Shown here: positions 1-7,583 of the stretch, piece by piece
How positions within the stretch are numbered: position 1 is the first letter of the stretch
Layout: each line of letters opens with the position of its first letter
NCBI GenBank assembly: GCA_905198295.1
Contig: CAJKBW010000035.1
Location: 1 to 30,418 of the forward strand
Source: an uncultured Oscillospiraceae bacterium
GTDB lineage: Bacteria; Bacillota; Clostridia; Oscillospirales; Acutalibacteraceae
Direction: 5' to 3'
Length of the DNA: 30,418 nt
Notes under the pieces: generated by a model
The model's input: the letters and a program-made list of their open reading frames with translations, nothing else
Told to the model about the DNA's origin: nothing
Database searches by the model: none
Translations under genes and position numbers: made by a program

Positions 1-138
1 TCGTCTCCCTTCCTGATCTTTAGGAAAGCAAAGGGTTTCGCGCCTTGCAAGGCGCGACCAAAGGCTCTGCCTTTGGAATCTGCCGCCTTTTGAAAAAGGC
101 GGCCGAAAACTTTTGTGTAGTATTTTCTGCAGAATGAC
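1..138 (-). repeat. Family 1 structured repeat, copy A (cut by window edge)
   Basis: Read on the minus strand this matches the other family 1 copies: a segment like AAGTCATT, a hairpin with CCGCCTTTT and AAAAGGCGG arms, a GCGCCTT/AAGGCGC hairpin, and the GATCAGGAAGGGAGACGA block. The window edge cuts it exactly where the central 29-nt hairpin of other copies begins. The GCGCCTT/AAGGCGC stem replaces GCGTCC/GGACGC of copies B and F, so the pairing is kept while the sequence changes. No gene is visible in it. Confidence 0.8.
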
Positions 139-185
139 TTTCCCGACAACCTGAAAGCCGCTTGAAAAGCAGCTTGGCATGCCCG

Positions 186-230
186 CAAAAAAACAGGGAC
201 AGTCTAACAGACCGTCCCTGTTTTTATCTA
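186..230. terminator. Bidirectional rho-independent terminator
   Basis: The arms CAGGGACAGTCT and AGACCGTCCCTG pair with one mismatch around a short loop. The hairpin has an A-run on the left and a T-run on the right, so it could stop transcription from both sides. Confidence 0.75.
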
Positions 231-307
231 TCCCTATAAACATGCAGACCAGCTTCGACCGGAGATAGTGCACCGTTACGAGGTTCCTCTTCCAGTCGGG
301 CCGCGCA

Positions 308-346
308 ATAAAAAACGGCCGGCAATTCATTACGAATTGCCGGCCG
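308..346 (-). terminator. Terminator downstream of tRNA-Cys
   Basis: CGGCCGGCAATTC and GAATTGCCGGCCG form a perfect stem. Read on the minus strand it is followed by a run of Ts, and it lies just past the CCA end of the tRNA gene. Confidence 0.85.
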
Positions 347-352
347 CAGCTT

Positions 353-427
353 TGGAGGCGACACCCAGATTCGAACTGGGGAATCAGGGTTTTGCAGACC
401 CATGCCTTACCACTTGGCTATGTCGCC
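353..427 (-). tRNA. tRNA-Cys (anticodon GCA)
   Basis: The minus strand folds as a complete tRNA: acceptor arms GGCGACA and TGTCGCC, D-arm GCC...GGC, anticodon loop CTGCAAA with GCA at positions 34-36, and a T-arm with the GTTCGAATC loop. A discriminator U and an encoded CCA follow. The U73 discriminator agrees with cysteine identity. The top pair of the anticodon stem looks like a U-U mismatch. The gene has its own consensus promoter upstream and a terminator downstream, so it is a single-gene unit. Confidence 0.95.
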
Positions 428-459
428 ATATCTGCGCCTCTCAGTGGAGCGCGTGTATC

Positions 460-488
460 AGTATACTAACACCGGCGCCGATTGTCAA
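460..488 (-). promoter_or_regulatory. Sigma-A promoter of tRNA-Cys
   Basis: On the minus strand TTGACA (483-488) and TATACT (460-465) are separated by exactly 17 nt. The -10 box lies about 33 nt upstream of the mature tRNA 5' end. Confidence 0.85.
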
Positions 489-594
489 GATCTAAATACC
501 ATTTTTTACAGAAAATCTTTTTGCCGTGCGAACCACACTCCCAGTATATGCAGACCGCGCGCGGAAATGACCGCAAAATTTTTCCGCATCGCCC

Positions 595-623
595 TTGCCC
601 TTTGTCCGGCTTTGCGGTAAAAT
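595..623 (+). promoter_or_regulatory. Probable sigma-A promoter of the Imm-5-like gene
   Basis: TTGCCC (595-600), a 17-nt spacer and TAAAAT (618-623) precede the start codon at 659, with the GGAAAGGAG ribosome binding site between. Confidence 0.65.
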
Positions 624-658
624 GAAAATTTCTTCAAAATGGAAAGGAGCATCCTGCG

Positions 659-1267
659 ATGGACATGTGGATGGAGGACGTCCGCCGCCGGCTGAGCCGG
701 CATAACCAGATCCTGTTCAGCCGGGAAAGCCCGTGCCTGCAGGAGCTGCTCGGCGAAATCCGGCAGCACAGGCACCGCACGCTGGTACTGTGGACATTCC
801 GCTGCGTACAACGCCCGCTCGCCATACTGCGGGCACATCTGCCGCAGGAAGACCGCCCGCAGCAGGCGGTGGCGCTTTGCCGGCGCTGGGCGGCCGGCGA
901 AGTGAAAATGCCGATCGCCAAAAAAGCGCTGCTGCAGGCGCATCAGGCGGCCAAAGAGCTTACCTCCCCGGAGGATATCGCGCTGTGCCATGCCGTTGGC
1001 CAGGCCTGCGCGACGGTTCACGTGGAAACACACGCGATCGGCCTGCCGGTGTATGAGCTGACCGCAATCGTGCGGCGATTCGGCCCGGAAGCCTGTGAAA
1101 AGCCGGTCGAAGAGCGTATCGCCGCTTATCTGTCCGCCCTGCCGGCCTGCGCGCAGGAAGCGGACGACGGCAGCCATCGCTGGGCGCCTTTTCTGCTCGA
1201 CGACAGCCGTCCGAATAAGGAACAGCTGCTGTTGGAAAAGCGCAGGGACGGTTTTCCGGCAAAATAA
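659..1267 (+). CDS. Imm-5-like putative immunity protein
   Basis: This 202-residue soluble protein has no signal peptide or membrane segment. Its central region (about 90-145), with conserved His/Ala-rich helices such as HQAAKEL, CHAVGQACATVHVETHAIG and the following YELTAIVRR, resembles the Imm-5-like 'putative immunity protein' family. Members are thought to protect against polymorphic toxins, but most are uncharacterised. ATG 659 is chosen because a strong GGAAAGGAG site lies 8 nt upstream. The gene has its own promoter and no toxin gene beside it, so it would be an orphan immunity gene if the assignment holds. Family assignment is from pattern memory only; function is inferred. Confidence 0.6.
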   Translation: MDMWMEDVRRRLSRHNQILFSRESPCLQELLGEIRQHRHRTLVLWTFRCVQRPLAILRAHLPQEDRPQQAVALCRRWAAGEVKMPIAKKALLQAHQAAKELTSPEDIALCHAVGQACATVHVETHAIGLPVYELTAIVRRFGPEACEKPVEERIAAYLSALPACAQEADDGSHRWAPFLLDDSRPNKEQLLLEKRRDGFPAK

Positions 1268-1443
1268 CTTTCCCGACGCCCTGCCGTTCCGTGTACAGGC
1301 GCGCGCCGCCGCGGTTTTTCGTCCCATACGGCCGTGCGGTCTTCCAAGACGCCTCTCCTAATGCTGCCTTGCGAAAAATTCTTTCCATATGCGTAATCAG
1401 AGCGGCTGCTATCCCCAACAACCGCCCAGCAAACGGGAAGTTA

Positions 1444-2004
1444 TCACATCCACTCTTTTTTCAAAATGGCATACTGATATGTATTTTCATAATGTGGTGT
1501 GCCGTCGGGATTTTTGACAAAGGACACAAATTCCACAAACAAGCCTTCCCTGCGCATACCCAGTTTTTCGCAAAGACGCTGACTTGAAATATTGTAATCC
1601 TCAGTATATGCGTATAGGCGTCTTGCACCCTTTTCCCTGAACAGATAGTCAAAAAAAGCATAAGCCGCCTCATATGCATATCCCTGGCCATGATACGCTT
1701 TATTCAGCATCCAGCACGGGCTGAATGTATCAAACGGCGAATCACCATTCTGATCGTGCGGTTCGGCGCGTTCGGGATATGCGTCTATCTCGCCGATGAC
1801 TTTTCCCGTGTCCTTTAATACAATAGCAAAATAATATTCCGTTTCTCCAATGCGGTTCTTCATCGCCGCCTTCGCTTCCTCAAGCGAGTTCATCTTCATA
1901 CAGGCAAAGCAATTTACCATCGGCTCCTTTAAATATTCAAATACATCCGCGGCATCGCTTTCGAGAAACGGACGCAGAATTAGCCTTTCTGTTTCAATAT
2001 TCAT
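1444..2004 (-). CDS. GNAT-family N-acetyltransferase (RimJ/RimL type)
   Basis: The 186-residue protein opens with the TERLILRPF motif typical of RimJ/RimL-like acetyltransferases. It carries the acetyl-CoA loop region around residues 109-114 (YHGQGYAYEA), and NISSQRLCEKLGM near 140-152 is the usual C-terminal GNAT signature. It should transfer an acetyl group from acetyl-CoA to an amine; the substrate cannot be told. It is complete and monocistronic. Its base composition is visibly more AT-rich than the core block, which hints at separate acquisition. An extended -10 promoter lies upstream in the region shared with the divergent degV-type gene. Confidence 0.9.
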   Translation of the reverse strand: MNIETERLILRPFLESDAADVFEYLKEPMVNCFACMKMNSLEEAKAAMKNRIGETEYYFAIVLKDTGKVIGEIDAYPERAEPHDQNGDSPFDTFSPCWMLNKAYHGQGYAYEAAYAFFDYLFREKGARRLYAYTEDYNISSQRLCEKLGMRREGLFVEFVSFVKNPDGTPHYENTYQYAILKKEWM

Positions 2005-2041
2005 AATCTCACACCCTTATAACTCCCGATTTGTCGGTTGG

Positions 2042-2050
2042 ATTATACCA
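2042..2050 (-). promoter_or_regulatory. Extended -10 promoter of the GNAT gene
   Basis: On the minus strand TGGTATAAT is a perfect extended -10 element 38 nt upstream of the start codon. The -35 region at 17-nt spacing is poor (TGCAAA), as is common for extended -10 promoters. Confidence 0.6.
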
Positions 2051-2123
2051 CAGTCAAGGGTACCTTTGCAAGAAAGCATCGGCCATCAGCACAAACGGTA
2101 AAAGCGGCGCGGACATCCCTGTA

Positions 2124-2152
2124 TTGACAAAACAGCCATCCGGTGCTATACT
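2124..2152 (+). promoter_or_regulatory. Sigma-A promoter of the DegV-family gene
   Basis: TTGACA (2124-2129), a 17-nt spacer and TATACT (2147-2152), with a TGC extended -10 directly before the -10. Transcription would start near 2159, just before the palindrome at 2167-2185. Confidence 0.85.
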
Positions 2153-2166
2153 CGGCAATCGGCAAT

Positions 2167-2185
2167 TACTTTGATTGTCAAAGTA
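2167..2185 (+). promoter_or_regulatory. Palindromic operator, FabT-like
   Basis: TACTTTGA and TCAAAGTA are perfect 8-bp arms with a 3-nt centre (TTG). The core TTTGA-N3-TCAAA matches the palindrome known for the MarR-type fatty-acid synthesis repressor FabT in streptococci and lactococci. It lies a few bases after the predicted transcription start and before the AAGGAGG site, where a bound repressor would block transcription. The regulator identity is inferred. Confidence 0.6.
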
Positions 2186-2203
2186 TTTTAAGGAGGCTAT
2201 CCG

Positions 2204-3052
2204 ATGGCTGTACGGATCATTGCTGACGGTTCCTGCGATATCAGCGCCGGGGAGTGCGCCCGGCTGGATATTATCAAAATCCCGCTGCAGGTATTTTTCG
2301 GGGATGAATGTTTTGTGGAAGGGGAAAATTTGACCGCGCAGGAATTTTATGCGCGGTTGTCCGCATCCGATGTCCTGCCGAAAACGGCGCAGATTCCTCC
2401 CGGACGGTTTGAAGAGGCGTATGCTCCCCTGGTGGAAGCGGGCGACGAGATCGTGGTGCTGCCGATTTCCAAGGAGCTCAGCGGCACCTACCATTCGGCC
2501 TGCATGGCGCGGGAGGCCTTCCCGGACGCCCCGGTTTACGTGGCCGATACCCGGAACGTCACCTTCCCGCTTGGGCTTCTGGTATATGAAGCCTGCCGTA
2601 TGCGGGATGAGGGGATGTCCGCCCGGGAAATTCACGAGCGGGTCGAAACCGACCTGGCGCCGCGCCTGCGGCTGTACGCGGTGATCGACGACCTGAAATA
2701 CCTGAAACTCGGCGGCCGTCTGTCCTCTGCCGGTGCAGCGGTGGGCACCCTGCTGGGCATCAAGCCGCTGGTCACCATCGAGGACGGAAAGGTCGTCAAC
2801 ATCCATAAGACCCGCGGCCAGAAAGCCGCTATGGCATGGATAGCCGAAAAACTTAAAGAAGAATACGGCGGCGGCGCCATTCATCTGGGGCACTCCAACG
2901 CACCGGAGAAGATGGCGGAGCTGGAGCAGACGATCGGCGGTTTTCTCGGCGGGAAGGATGTGCGCCGGGCGGAAATCGGTTCGGTGGTCGGCACCCACGC
3001 CGGTCCCGGCTGCACCGGCGTCGCCTTTTTCGCCAAATCCAAACCATATTGA
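2204..3052 (+). CDS. DegV family fatty-acid-binding protein
   Basis: The 282-residue protein has the DegV layout: N-terminal IIADGSCDIS, the KTAQIPPG loop (60-67), LSGTYHSA (92-99), and DLKYLKLGGRLS (163-174) followed by GTLLGIKPLV. DegV proteins bind one fatty acid in the cleft between two domains. FakB members present it to the FakA kinase so exogenous fatty acid can enter phospholipid synthesis. No fakA is visible here. The start ATG 2204 has AAGGAGG 8 nt upstream. Its own strong promoter and a FabT-like palindrome suggest control by lipid status. Family certain; FakB role inferred. Confidence 0.93.
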   Translation: MAVRIIADGSCDISAGECARLDIIKIPLQVFFGDECFVEGENLTAQEFYARLSASDVLPKTAQIPPGRFEEAYAPLVEAGDEIVVLPISKELSGTYHSACMAREAFPDAPVYVADTRNVTFPLGLLVYEACRMRDEGMSAREIHERVETDLAPRLRLYAVIDDLKYLKLGGRLSSAGAAVGTLLGIKPLVTIEDGKVVNIHKTRGQKAAMAWIAEKLKEEYGGGAIHLGHSNAPEKMAELEQTIGGFLGGKDVRRAEIGSVVGTHAGPGCTGVAFFAKSKPY

Positions 3053-3067
3053 ATACGGTTTCCATCC

Positions 3068-3386
3068 CCTAAAACGTTTTCGCCCGCCTTTTTTAAGGCG
3101 GTGGGGGCGCGGACGTGACCGTCCGCGCGGCTTGTCAAAGAAGTCATTTTGCCGAAACGGCATAAAAAGTTTTTGCCGGCCTTTTTCAAAAGGCCGCGGG
3201 GTGCCGGGGCGGAACCCCGGCTCGCGTCCCGCAGGACGCGAAATCCTTTGCCTTCATAAGGATCAGGAAGGGAGACGAGGCAGCCCGGTGGGCTGCCTCG
3301 TCGCGGGAAACCCTATCCAGGGGTTTCCCGATGCGGCGTGAAGCCGCATTTGTGCAGACGGCTGTCGGCAAACCCGTTTTTCGACG
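3068..3386 (+). repeat. Family 1 structured repeat, copy B (compound)
   Basis: This 319-bp non-coding stretch is a chain of hairpins. A partial leading module (3068-3130) with the CGGACGTGACCGTCCG stem is followed by a full unit: CTTGTCAAAGAAGTCATTTT, GGCCTTTT/AAAAGGCC, GCGTCC/GGACGC, ATCCTT/AAGGAT, a 29-nt hairpin at 3274-3302 (13-bp stem, GGT loop), GGGAAACCC/GGGTTTCCC and ATGCGGC/GCCGCAT. It fills most of the gap between the degV-type gene and the amidohydrolase. Confidence 0.85.
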
Positions 3387-3394
3387 CGCTTCAA

Positions 3395-3428
3395 TCCCCG
3401 TGGGAGAAATCCCGCGGGGACTCTTTTT
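3395..3428 (+). terminator. Rho-independent terminator
   Basis: TCCCCGTGGGA and TCCCGCGGGGA pair (one wobble) around a GAAA loop, followed by CTCTTTTTGTT. It closes the degV-type transcription unit after repeat copy B. Confidence 0.8.
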
Positions 3429-3561
3429 GTTCACAAAATCCGGTATAACTGCCGGGCGTTTCGGTATACAATAAAATAACCGCACAGCATGTCTCTGCGA
3501 AAAAAGAACGGCATACCGGGAGCGGGGCCGTGCCGCCGTTTCCGGCCAAAGAAAGGAATGT

Positions 3562-5160
3562 GTGGATAACATGGGAAAAACCCTGTACTGCGGCGGTTCG
3601 GTCATTACGATGATTTCTCCCGCCGTACACGAGGCGCTTGTGGAAGAAGACGGCGTCATCCGCGGCGTCGGCCGCCTTGCCGACATGCGTGCCCTCGCCG
3701 GTGCGGATGCCCGGGTCGTGGATCTTCAGGGCGGCGCGCTGCTGCCTGCGTTTATCGATCCGCACAGCCATATCGTGCAGCTCGCCGACAGCATGCGGTT
3801 CGTCTCCCTTGCCGGCTGCCGGTGTTTTGAAGATATTGCGCAGGCGCTGACGGAATTTCAAAAGAAAAACAGCGTGCCGGCGGGCCGTTTTCTCATCGGG
3901 TTCGGCTACGACCACACGCTGCTGGCGGAAAAACAGCATCCGGCAAAAGAGCTGCTGGATAAGGCGGCGCCGGCGCATCCGGTGCTGATCAGCCACGCTT
4001 CCGGTCACATGGGCTGCGCCAACTCGGCGGCGCTGCGCCTGGCCGGCATCGATGCCTCCACCCCCGATCCGGAAGGCGGCGTCATCGGCCGGCTGCCGGA
4101 CAGCCGTGAACCCAGCGGCTACCTGGAGGAAAACGCCTTCATCCAGCTTTCTGCCCTGGTGCCGCCGGCGGACGAGGAAGAAATGCTGCGCCTGCTCGAA
4201 AAAGCCCAGCAGGTGTATGCCTCCTGCGGCATAACCACCGTACAGGAAGGGTATATGCGGGACAGGGAGCTGCCGCTGCTGTGCCGCGCGGCGGAGGACG
4301 GCCGGCTGTTTCTGGACACCGTCGGCTATATCGACATCAAGGAACATGCCGGCCAGATGCAGCAGTACGGCGGCCGCTGGAAGGACTATCGCGGCCATTT
4401 CCGCATCGGCGGGTATAAGCTGTTTCTCGACGGCTCGCCGCAGGGGCGCACCGCCTGGATGACCAGCCCCTACGCCCCGCAGGAGGGGCAGCCGTCCAAC
4501 TACCGCGGTTACCCGATCTATTCCGATGCGCAGGTGCGTGCCTTTGTGCAGCAGGCCGGACGGGAGCATCGTCAGCTGCTGACCCACTGCAACGGCGACG
4601 CCGCCATCGACCAGCTTCTCGCCGCGCACGAACGCCCCTCCCGCGAGCGCAACGTCATCATCCACGCCCAGCTGATGCGGCCGGATCAGCTGCCGCGCGT
4701 GCGGCAGCTGTCCCTGATTCCCAGCTATTTCGTCGCGCACGTTTACCACTGGGGCGACGTGCACTGGCAGAACTTCGGCCCGCAGCGCGCCGAAACCATC
4801 AGCCCTGTCGCCTCGACCAAGCGGCTGGGGATTCCCTTTACCCTGCATCAGGACACGCCGGTGCTGCCGCCGGATATGCTCGGCACCGTCTCGTGTGCGG
4901 TGCGCCGCATGACGCGGCAGGGCCGCCTTCTCGGCAAAGACGAGCGGGTCGATGTCTATACGGCGCTGCAGGGCGTGACCGCCTATGCGGCCTATCAATA
5001 CCACGAGGAGCGCTGCAAAGGCACCCTGCAGACCGGAAAAACCGCCGACATGGTGATCCTGAGCCGCAGCCCTCTGGAGATGCCGGATGAACTTCCCCCG
5101 GATATCCGGATCCGGAGCACCATCAAGGCCGGCCGGGAGATCTATTCTGCCGGCGATTGA
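3562..5160 (+). CDS. Amidohydrolase family protein (YtcJ type)
   Basis: The 532-residue cytosolic protein belongs to the amidohydrolase_3/YtcJ group of metal-dependent hydrolases. It has the N-terminal beta segment, the metal-binding HSH in FIDPHSH (68-70), SHASGHMGCANSAAL, LDGSPQGRTA, LTHCNGDAAID, HAQLMRPDQL and a C-terminal TADMVILS segment. Substrates of this group are mostly unknown C-N bonds of amide or cyclic type. Two starts are possible: GTG 3562, only 4 nt after AAAGGA, or ATG 3571, 13 nt after it; neither spacing is ideal. It follows a terminator and precedes a promoter, so it is probably monocistronic. Confidence 0.9.
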   Translation: MDNMGKTLYCGGSVITMISPAVHEALVEEDGVIRGVGRLADMRALAGADARVVDLQGGALLPAFIDPHSHIVQLADSMRFVSLAGCRCFEDIAQALTEFQKKNSVPAGRFLIGFGYDHTLLAEKQHPAKELLDKAAPAHPVLISHASGHMGCANSAALRLAGIDASTPDPEGGVIGRLPDSREPSGYLEENAFIQLSALVPPADEEEMLRLLEKAQQVYASCGITTVQEGYMRDRELPLLCRAAEDGRLFLDTVGYIDIKEHAGQMQQYGGRWKDYRGHFRIGGYKLFLDGSPQGRTAWMTSPYAPQEGQPSNYRGYPIYSDAQVRAFVQQAGREHRQLLTHCNGDAAIDQLLAAHERPSRERNVIIHAQLMRPDQLPRVRQLSLIPSYFVAHVYHWGDVHWQNFGPQRAETISPVASTKRLGIPFTLHQDTPVLPPDMLGTVSCAVRRMTRQGRLLGKDERVDVYTALQGVTAYAAYQYHEERCKGTLQTGKTADMVILSRSPLEMPDELPPDIRIRSTIKAGREIYSAGD

Positions 5161-5189
5161 TTGACACGCGGGGGGATTCGCGGTACAAT
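5161..5189 (+). promoter_or_regulatory. Sigma-A promoter of the ABC-like membrane operon
   Basis: TTGACA (5161-5166), 17-nt spacer, TACAAT (5184-5189). An AAAAGGAGGTGA ribosome binding site follows at 5197-5208, ahead of ATG 5216. The promoter begins directly after the amidohydrolase stop codon. Confidence 0.85.
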
Positions 5190-5215
5190 AGCGTGCAAAA
5201 GGAGGTGAGCCGCCC

Positions 5216-6022
5216 ATGCTGGCGCTGACAAATCTGTTCTTTCTGCGCCTTGGGAAAAAGGTGCTGCCGGTGCTGGCGGTCATCACCGGGTTGTCTCTGG
5301 GCAGTTTCCTGGCGCTGGTCCGTCTGGCCGAGCCGGGGACCTATCGCTTTGACTATCTTTTGGGGCTGGCCGGGGTGCCGGCGCTGTTTTACCTGGCTTT
5401 CCTTCTCGTCATCCTGCTCAGCCTCCATACGGTATATGAACTGTGCTGGTCCTCCCGCTCGATTTATACGTTTCTTCGGCTTCCCCTATCCCGCACGACC
5501 ATTTTCAGTGCTTTCTATCTGGCCATCCTGCTGATGCTCACCATCGTCGTGGTGATGCACATGCTGCTGGCCATGCTCTGCGGCGCCCTGATGCCGCTGG
5601 CCTCCTCGAAGCCGCTGTTTGACGGGCTGGGCTACATGCGCCAGTATCTGCCGCTGGCTTTCGTCCGCACCACTTCCCTGCATCTGTTCACCCCGCTGTC
5701 CATTCCCGATGCGCTGCGCACCGCTGCAATCCTGCTCACGCCGGGTGCCGGGGTGCTCTGCCTGAACTTTTCGCTCATGAGCCGGCATTATGGGAACCTG
5801 TTCTGGACCCTGATCTGGGCCGTCGGTTATATACAGCTGTTTCATATGGAAAATCTGTCTTCACCCTCCGCGTGGTTTCTCTGGCTCCGGCTTGCCGCGC
5901 AGCTGGTCTTTTTCCTGTTTTTCTGCGGCAGCAGCCTGTATGCCCTCAAAAGCGGCGCGGTGCTGCGCTATGACACCAACGCCCGCTGGCTTCAGACTGA
6001 GCAGGCGGAAGGGACAGAATAA
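5216..6022 (+). CDS. Multi-pass membrane protein, ABC-2-like permease candidate
   Basis: This 268-residue protein is very hydrophobic, with about six membrane segments (roughly 15-36, 46-70, 97-125, 168-186, 195-213 and 222-243). Basic residues lie near SSRSIYTFLRLPLSRTTIF, an arrangement typical of ABC-2-type permeases where a cytoplasmic loop contacts the ATPase. I do not recognise a named family. It is the first gene of a set followed by a membrane-anchored extracellular protein (43 bp on) and an ABC-type ATPase. By position it is the likely channel subunit of an export or membrane-remodelling complex. The strong promoter and ribosome binding site suggest real expression. Confidence 0.75.
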   Translation: MLALTNLFFLRLGKKVLPVLAVITGLSLGSFLALVRLAEPGTYRFDYLLGLAGVPALFYLAFLLVILLSLHTVYELCWSSRSIYTFLRLPLSRTTIFSAFYLAILLMLTIVVVMHMLLAMLCGALMPLASSKPLFDGLGYMRQYLPLAFVRTTSLHLFTPLSIPDALRTAAILLTPGAGVLCLNFSLMSRHYGNLFWTLIWAVGYIQLFHMENLSSPSAWFLWLRLAAQLVFFLFFCGSSLYALKSGAVLRYDTNARWLQTEQAEGTE

Positions 6023-6064
6023 GCGGTGCGGGAGCGGAACACAACGGAAAGGGGCGGTCTGTTC

Positions 6065-7408
6065 ATGATCAAAAAAATCCGCAGGCACATGGTCATCGTG
6101 GCGGCCGTCGTCACCGCTGCCGTCCTGTGTATTGTCTGGGGCTGGTTTGCGGTCGCCGTACGGGACAACAACCTGCATCTGCAGACGATGTTCGGCTCAC
6201 TGAGTCCCGCGGATGACGTTACCATCAGCGGGCTGCTGGCCGACACGCGGCAGAAAAGTGCGTTTACCCTGCACATCCGCGACGGTGATTATACGGTCAG
6301 TCAATCGTTTTCCGCCAGCAGCGAGGAGTTCCTGAATTCCTTTGATCATTCTTCCCTGCCGATCAAAAAAATCAACTACCTGCTTCCCGCGCAGGGGGCA
6401 AAGGTGGAGGACCATTCCGAGGACGCCTATACCAAAGGCTATACCCTGCTGGTAACCGATTATGCCCAGCTGTACTATGCCATCGAGGGCCCGGACAGCG
6501 ATTTTCTTTTTGCCACCGACGTCGTGTACGGCAAAGAGGGCGCCAAGCTTGAGCTTGAATTCGCCCCGCAAAAGGATCCGAAAGCCCTGTTTCCCACCTA
6601 TTATATGCGATTATGGGGGCTGCGCACCGGCGAGCAGGATGCACAGCCGTACCTGATCCGCCAGGCGGGAGAGAAAACGTATATTTTCACCCGCACCGGT
6701 GCCGACTGCCGCGGATTCGGCGGCCTGTACGATATTACCGAAGCGCTGGAAAGCCCTGCCGGCGACCAGCCGGTTCTCCCGAATGACAGCCGCTACTATC
6801 AGATTGAACTGCCGAATCTGGCGCCGATTGATCTGGAGGACGGCAATGTGCAGATCTTCGGTATGGAAGTGGTCGGCGACCGCATGGTTTTTCTTCTTCT
6901 GGACGGCGGAGAGATCGTGCTGCGCTGGTTTGATCCCCAAACGCTGACTTTTGTCGGCGATACTTCCCTGGGGGTCCCGCTCGAGCGGGAAGAGGACGGC
7001 GATCAGCTGCCCGTCTACCAGTTTACCACGGTCGGAAAAGAGCAGGCTGTCCTGGAAATCCCCAGCATTTTTGACGACGAGGTGCGGGCGACCAACTATT
7101 TTCTGCTCAGCGGCACCTCGTGCGCCATTGAAAGCAGCTGTACCGATTCTCGGGGCTATATTTCCTGGCGTCCCTCCCTTGTGCTCTGGAAAAACGAACG
7201 CCTGTATACCCTGAAGTCGGTTCCCACACAGTACCCCACGGGGGTATTCGATACCCATCTTCTGCTCAACATCTACGATGACGGCCGTCTGGTTTACAGC
7301 GGCGCCGTTGTTTCCAGTGCAGCGGATGACGCCCGCTATGCCGAGCAGTCGATCACCGCACAGGAACCGCTGCCGATACGGGAATACTACGATTTGTCAT
7401 TAAAGTAA
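6065..7408 (+). CDS. Membrane-anchored extracytoplasmic protein of unknown function
   Basis: The 447-residue product begins with basic residues (KKIRRH) and one hydrophobic segment (about 9-32), then a long polar domain with alternating beta-strand patterns (for example VVGDRMVFLLLDGGEIVLRW) that could be a beta-propeller. There is no lipobox. I do not recognise the family. ATG 6065 is preferred over the upstream GTG 6026 because AAAGGGG lies about 10 nt before it and the signal-anchor then starts the protein. It lies between a permease-like gene and an ABC ATPase gene, so it is probably the surface subunit of that system; the role is inferred from context. Confidence 0.75.
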   Translation: MIKKIRRHMVIVAAVVTAAVLCIVWGWFAVAVRDNNLHLQTMFGSLSPADDVTISGLLADTRQKSAFTLHIRDGDYTVSQSFSASSEEFLNSFDHSSLPIKKINYLLPAQGAKVEDHSEDAYTKGYTLLVTDYAQLYYAIEGPDSDFLFATDVVYGKEGAKLELEFAPQKDPKALFPTYYMRLWGLRTGEQDAQPYLIRQAGEKTYIFTRTGADCRGFGGLYDITEALESPAGDQPVLPNDSRYYQIELPNLAPIDLEDGNVQIFGMEVVGDRMVFLLLDGGEIVLRWFDPQTLTFVGDTSLGVPLEREEDGDQLPVYQFTTVGKEQAVLEIPSIFDDEVRATNYFLLSGTSCAIESSCTDSRGYISWRPSLVLWKNERLYTLKSVPTQYPTGVFDTHLLLNIYDDGRLVYSGAVVSSAADDARYAEQSITAQEPLPIREYYDLSLK

Positions 7409-7409
7409 G

Positions 7410-7560
7410 ATGAGCAGGCTCGCCCCCACCCGCCTCAACCGATGCAGGCAGCGCCTGCCGGCGTTTTCGTCCTCAGCGGGCCGGCGCATGGCAAGAGAAG
7501 GCAGCGATGTACCGCTTTTCTTCACACCGCCGAAATCAGGCTTTGTCCGAGCCTGCTCAT
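7410..7560 (-). repeat. Family 2 repeat, copy 1, with 13-bp terminal inverted repeats
   Basis: ATGAGCAGGCTCG (7410-7422) and its exact complement CGAGCCTGCTCAT (7548-7560) bound this non-coding gap. Read on the minus strand its interior matches copies 2 and 3: TTCTCTTGCCATGCGCCGG, AAAACGCCGGCAGGCGC and GGTTGAGGCGGG occur in the same order as in copy 3. The element sits between two co-directional genes. The terminal repeats make it look like a small non-autonomous mobile element or a structured intercistronic RNA. Confidence 0.7.
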
Positions 7561-7583
7561 TTTAAACCCAAGGAGGCACTGCG

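Noticed and set aside
506..1327. 273-codon minus-strand frame opposite the Imm-5-like gene
   Set aside because: It is Arg/Ala/Gln-rich with no recognisable domain and runs antisense to a gene with promoter and ribosome binding site; typical high-GC shadow.
3186..3341. Recurring peptide-like frames (GREILC..., GNPWIGFPTT...) in several places
   Set aside because: They are translations of family 1 hairpins. The same DNA reads in both directions, and changes follow base pairing and not codon position.
3391..5286. 631-codon minus-strand frame opposite the amidohydrolase
   Set aside because: Long only because of GC-rich codon bias; the plus strand holds a clear YtcJ-type enzyme.
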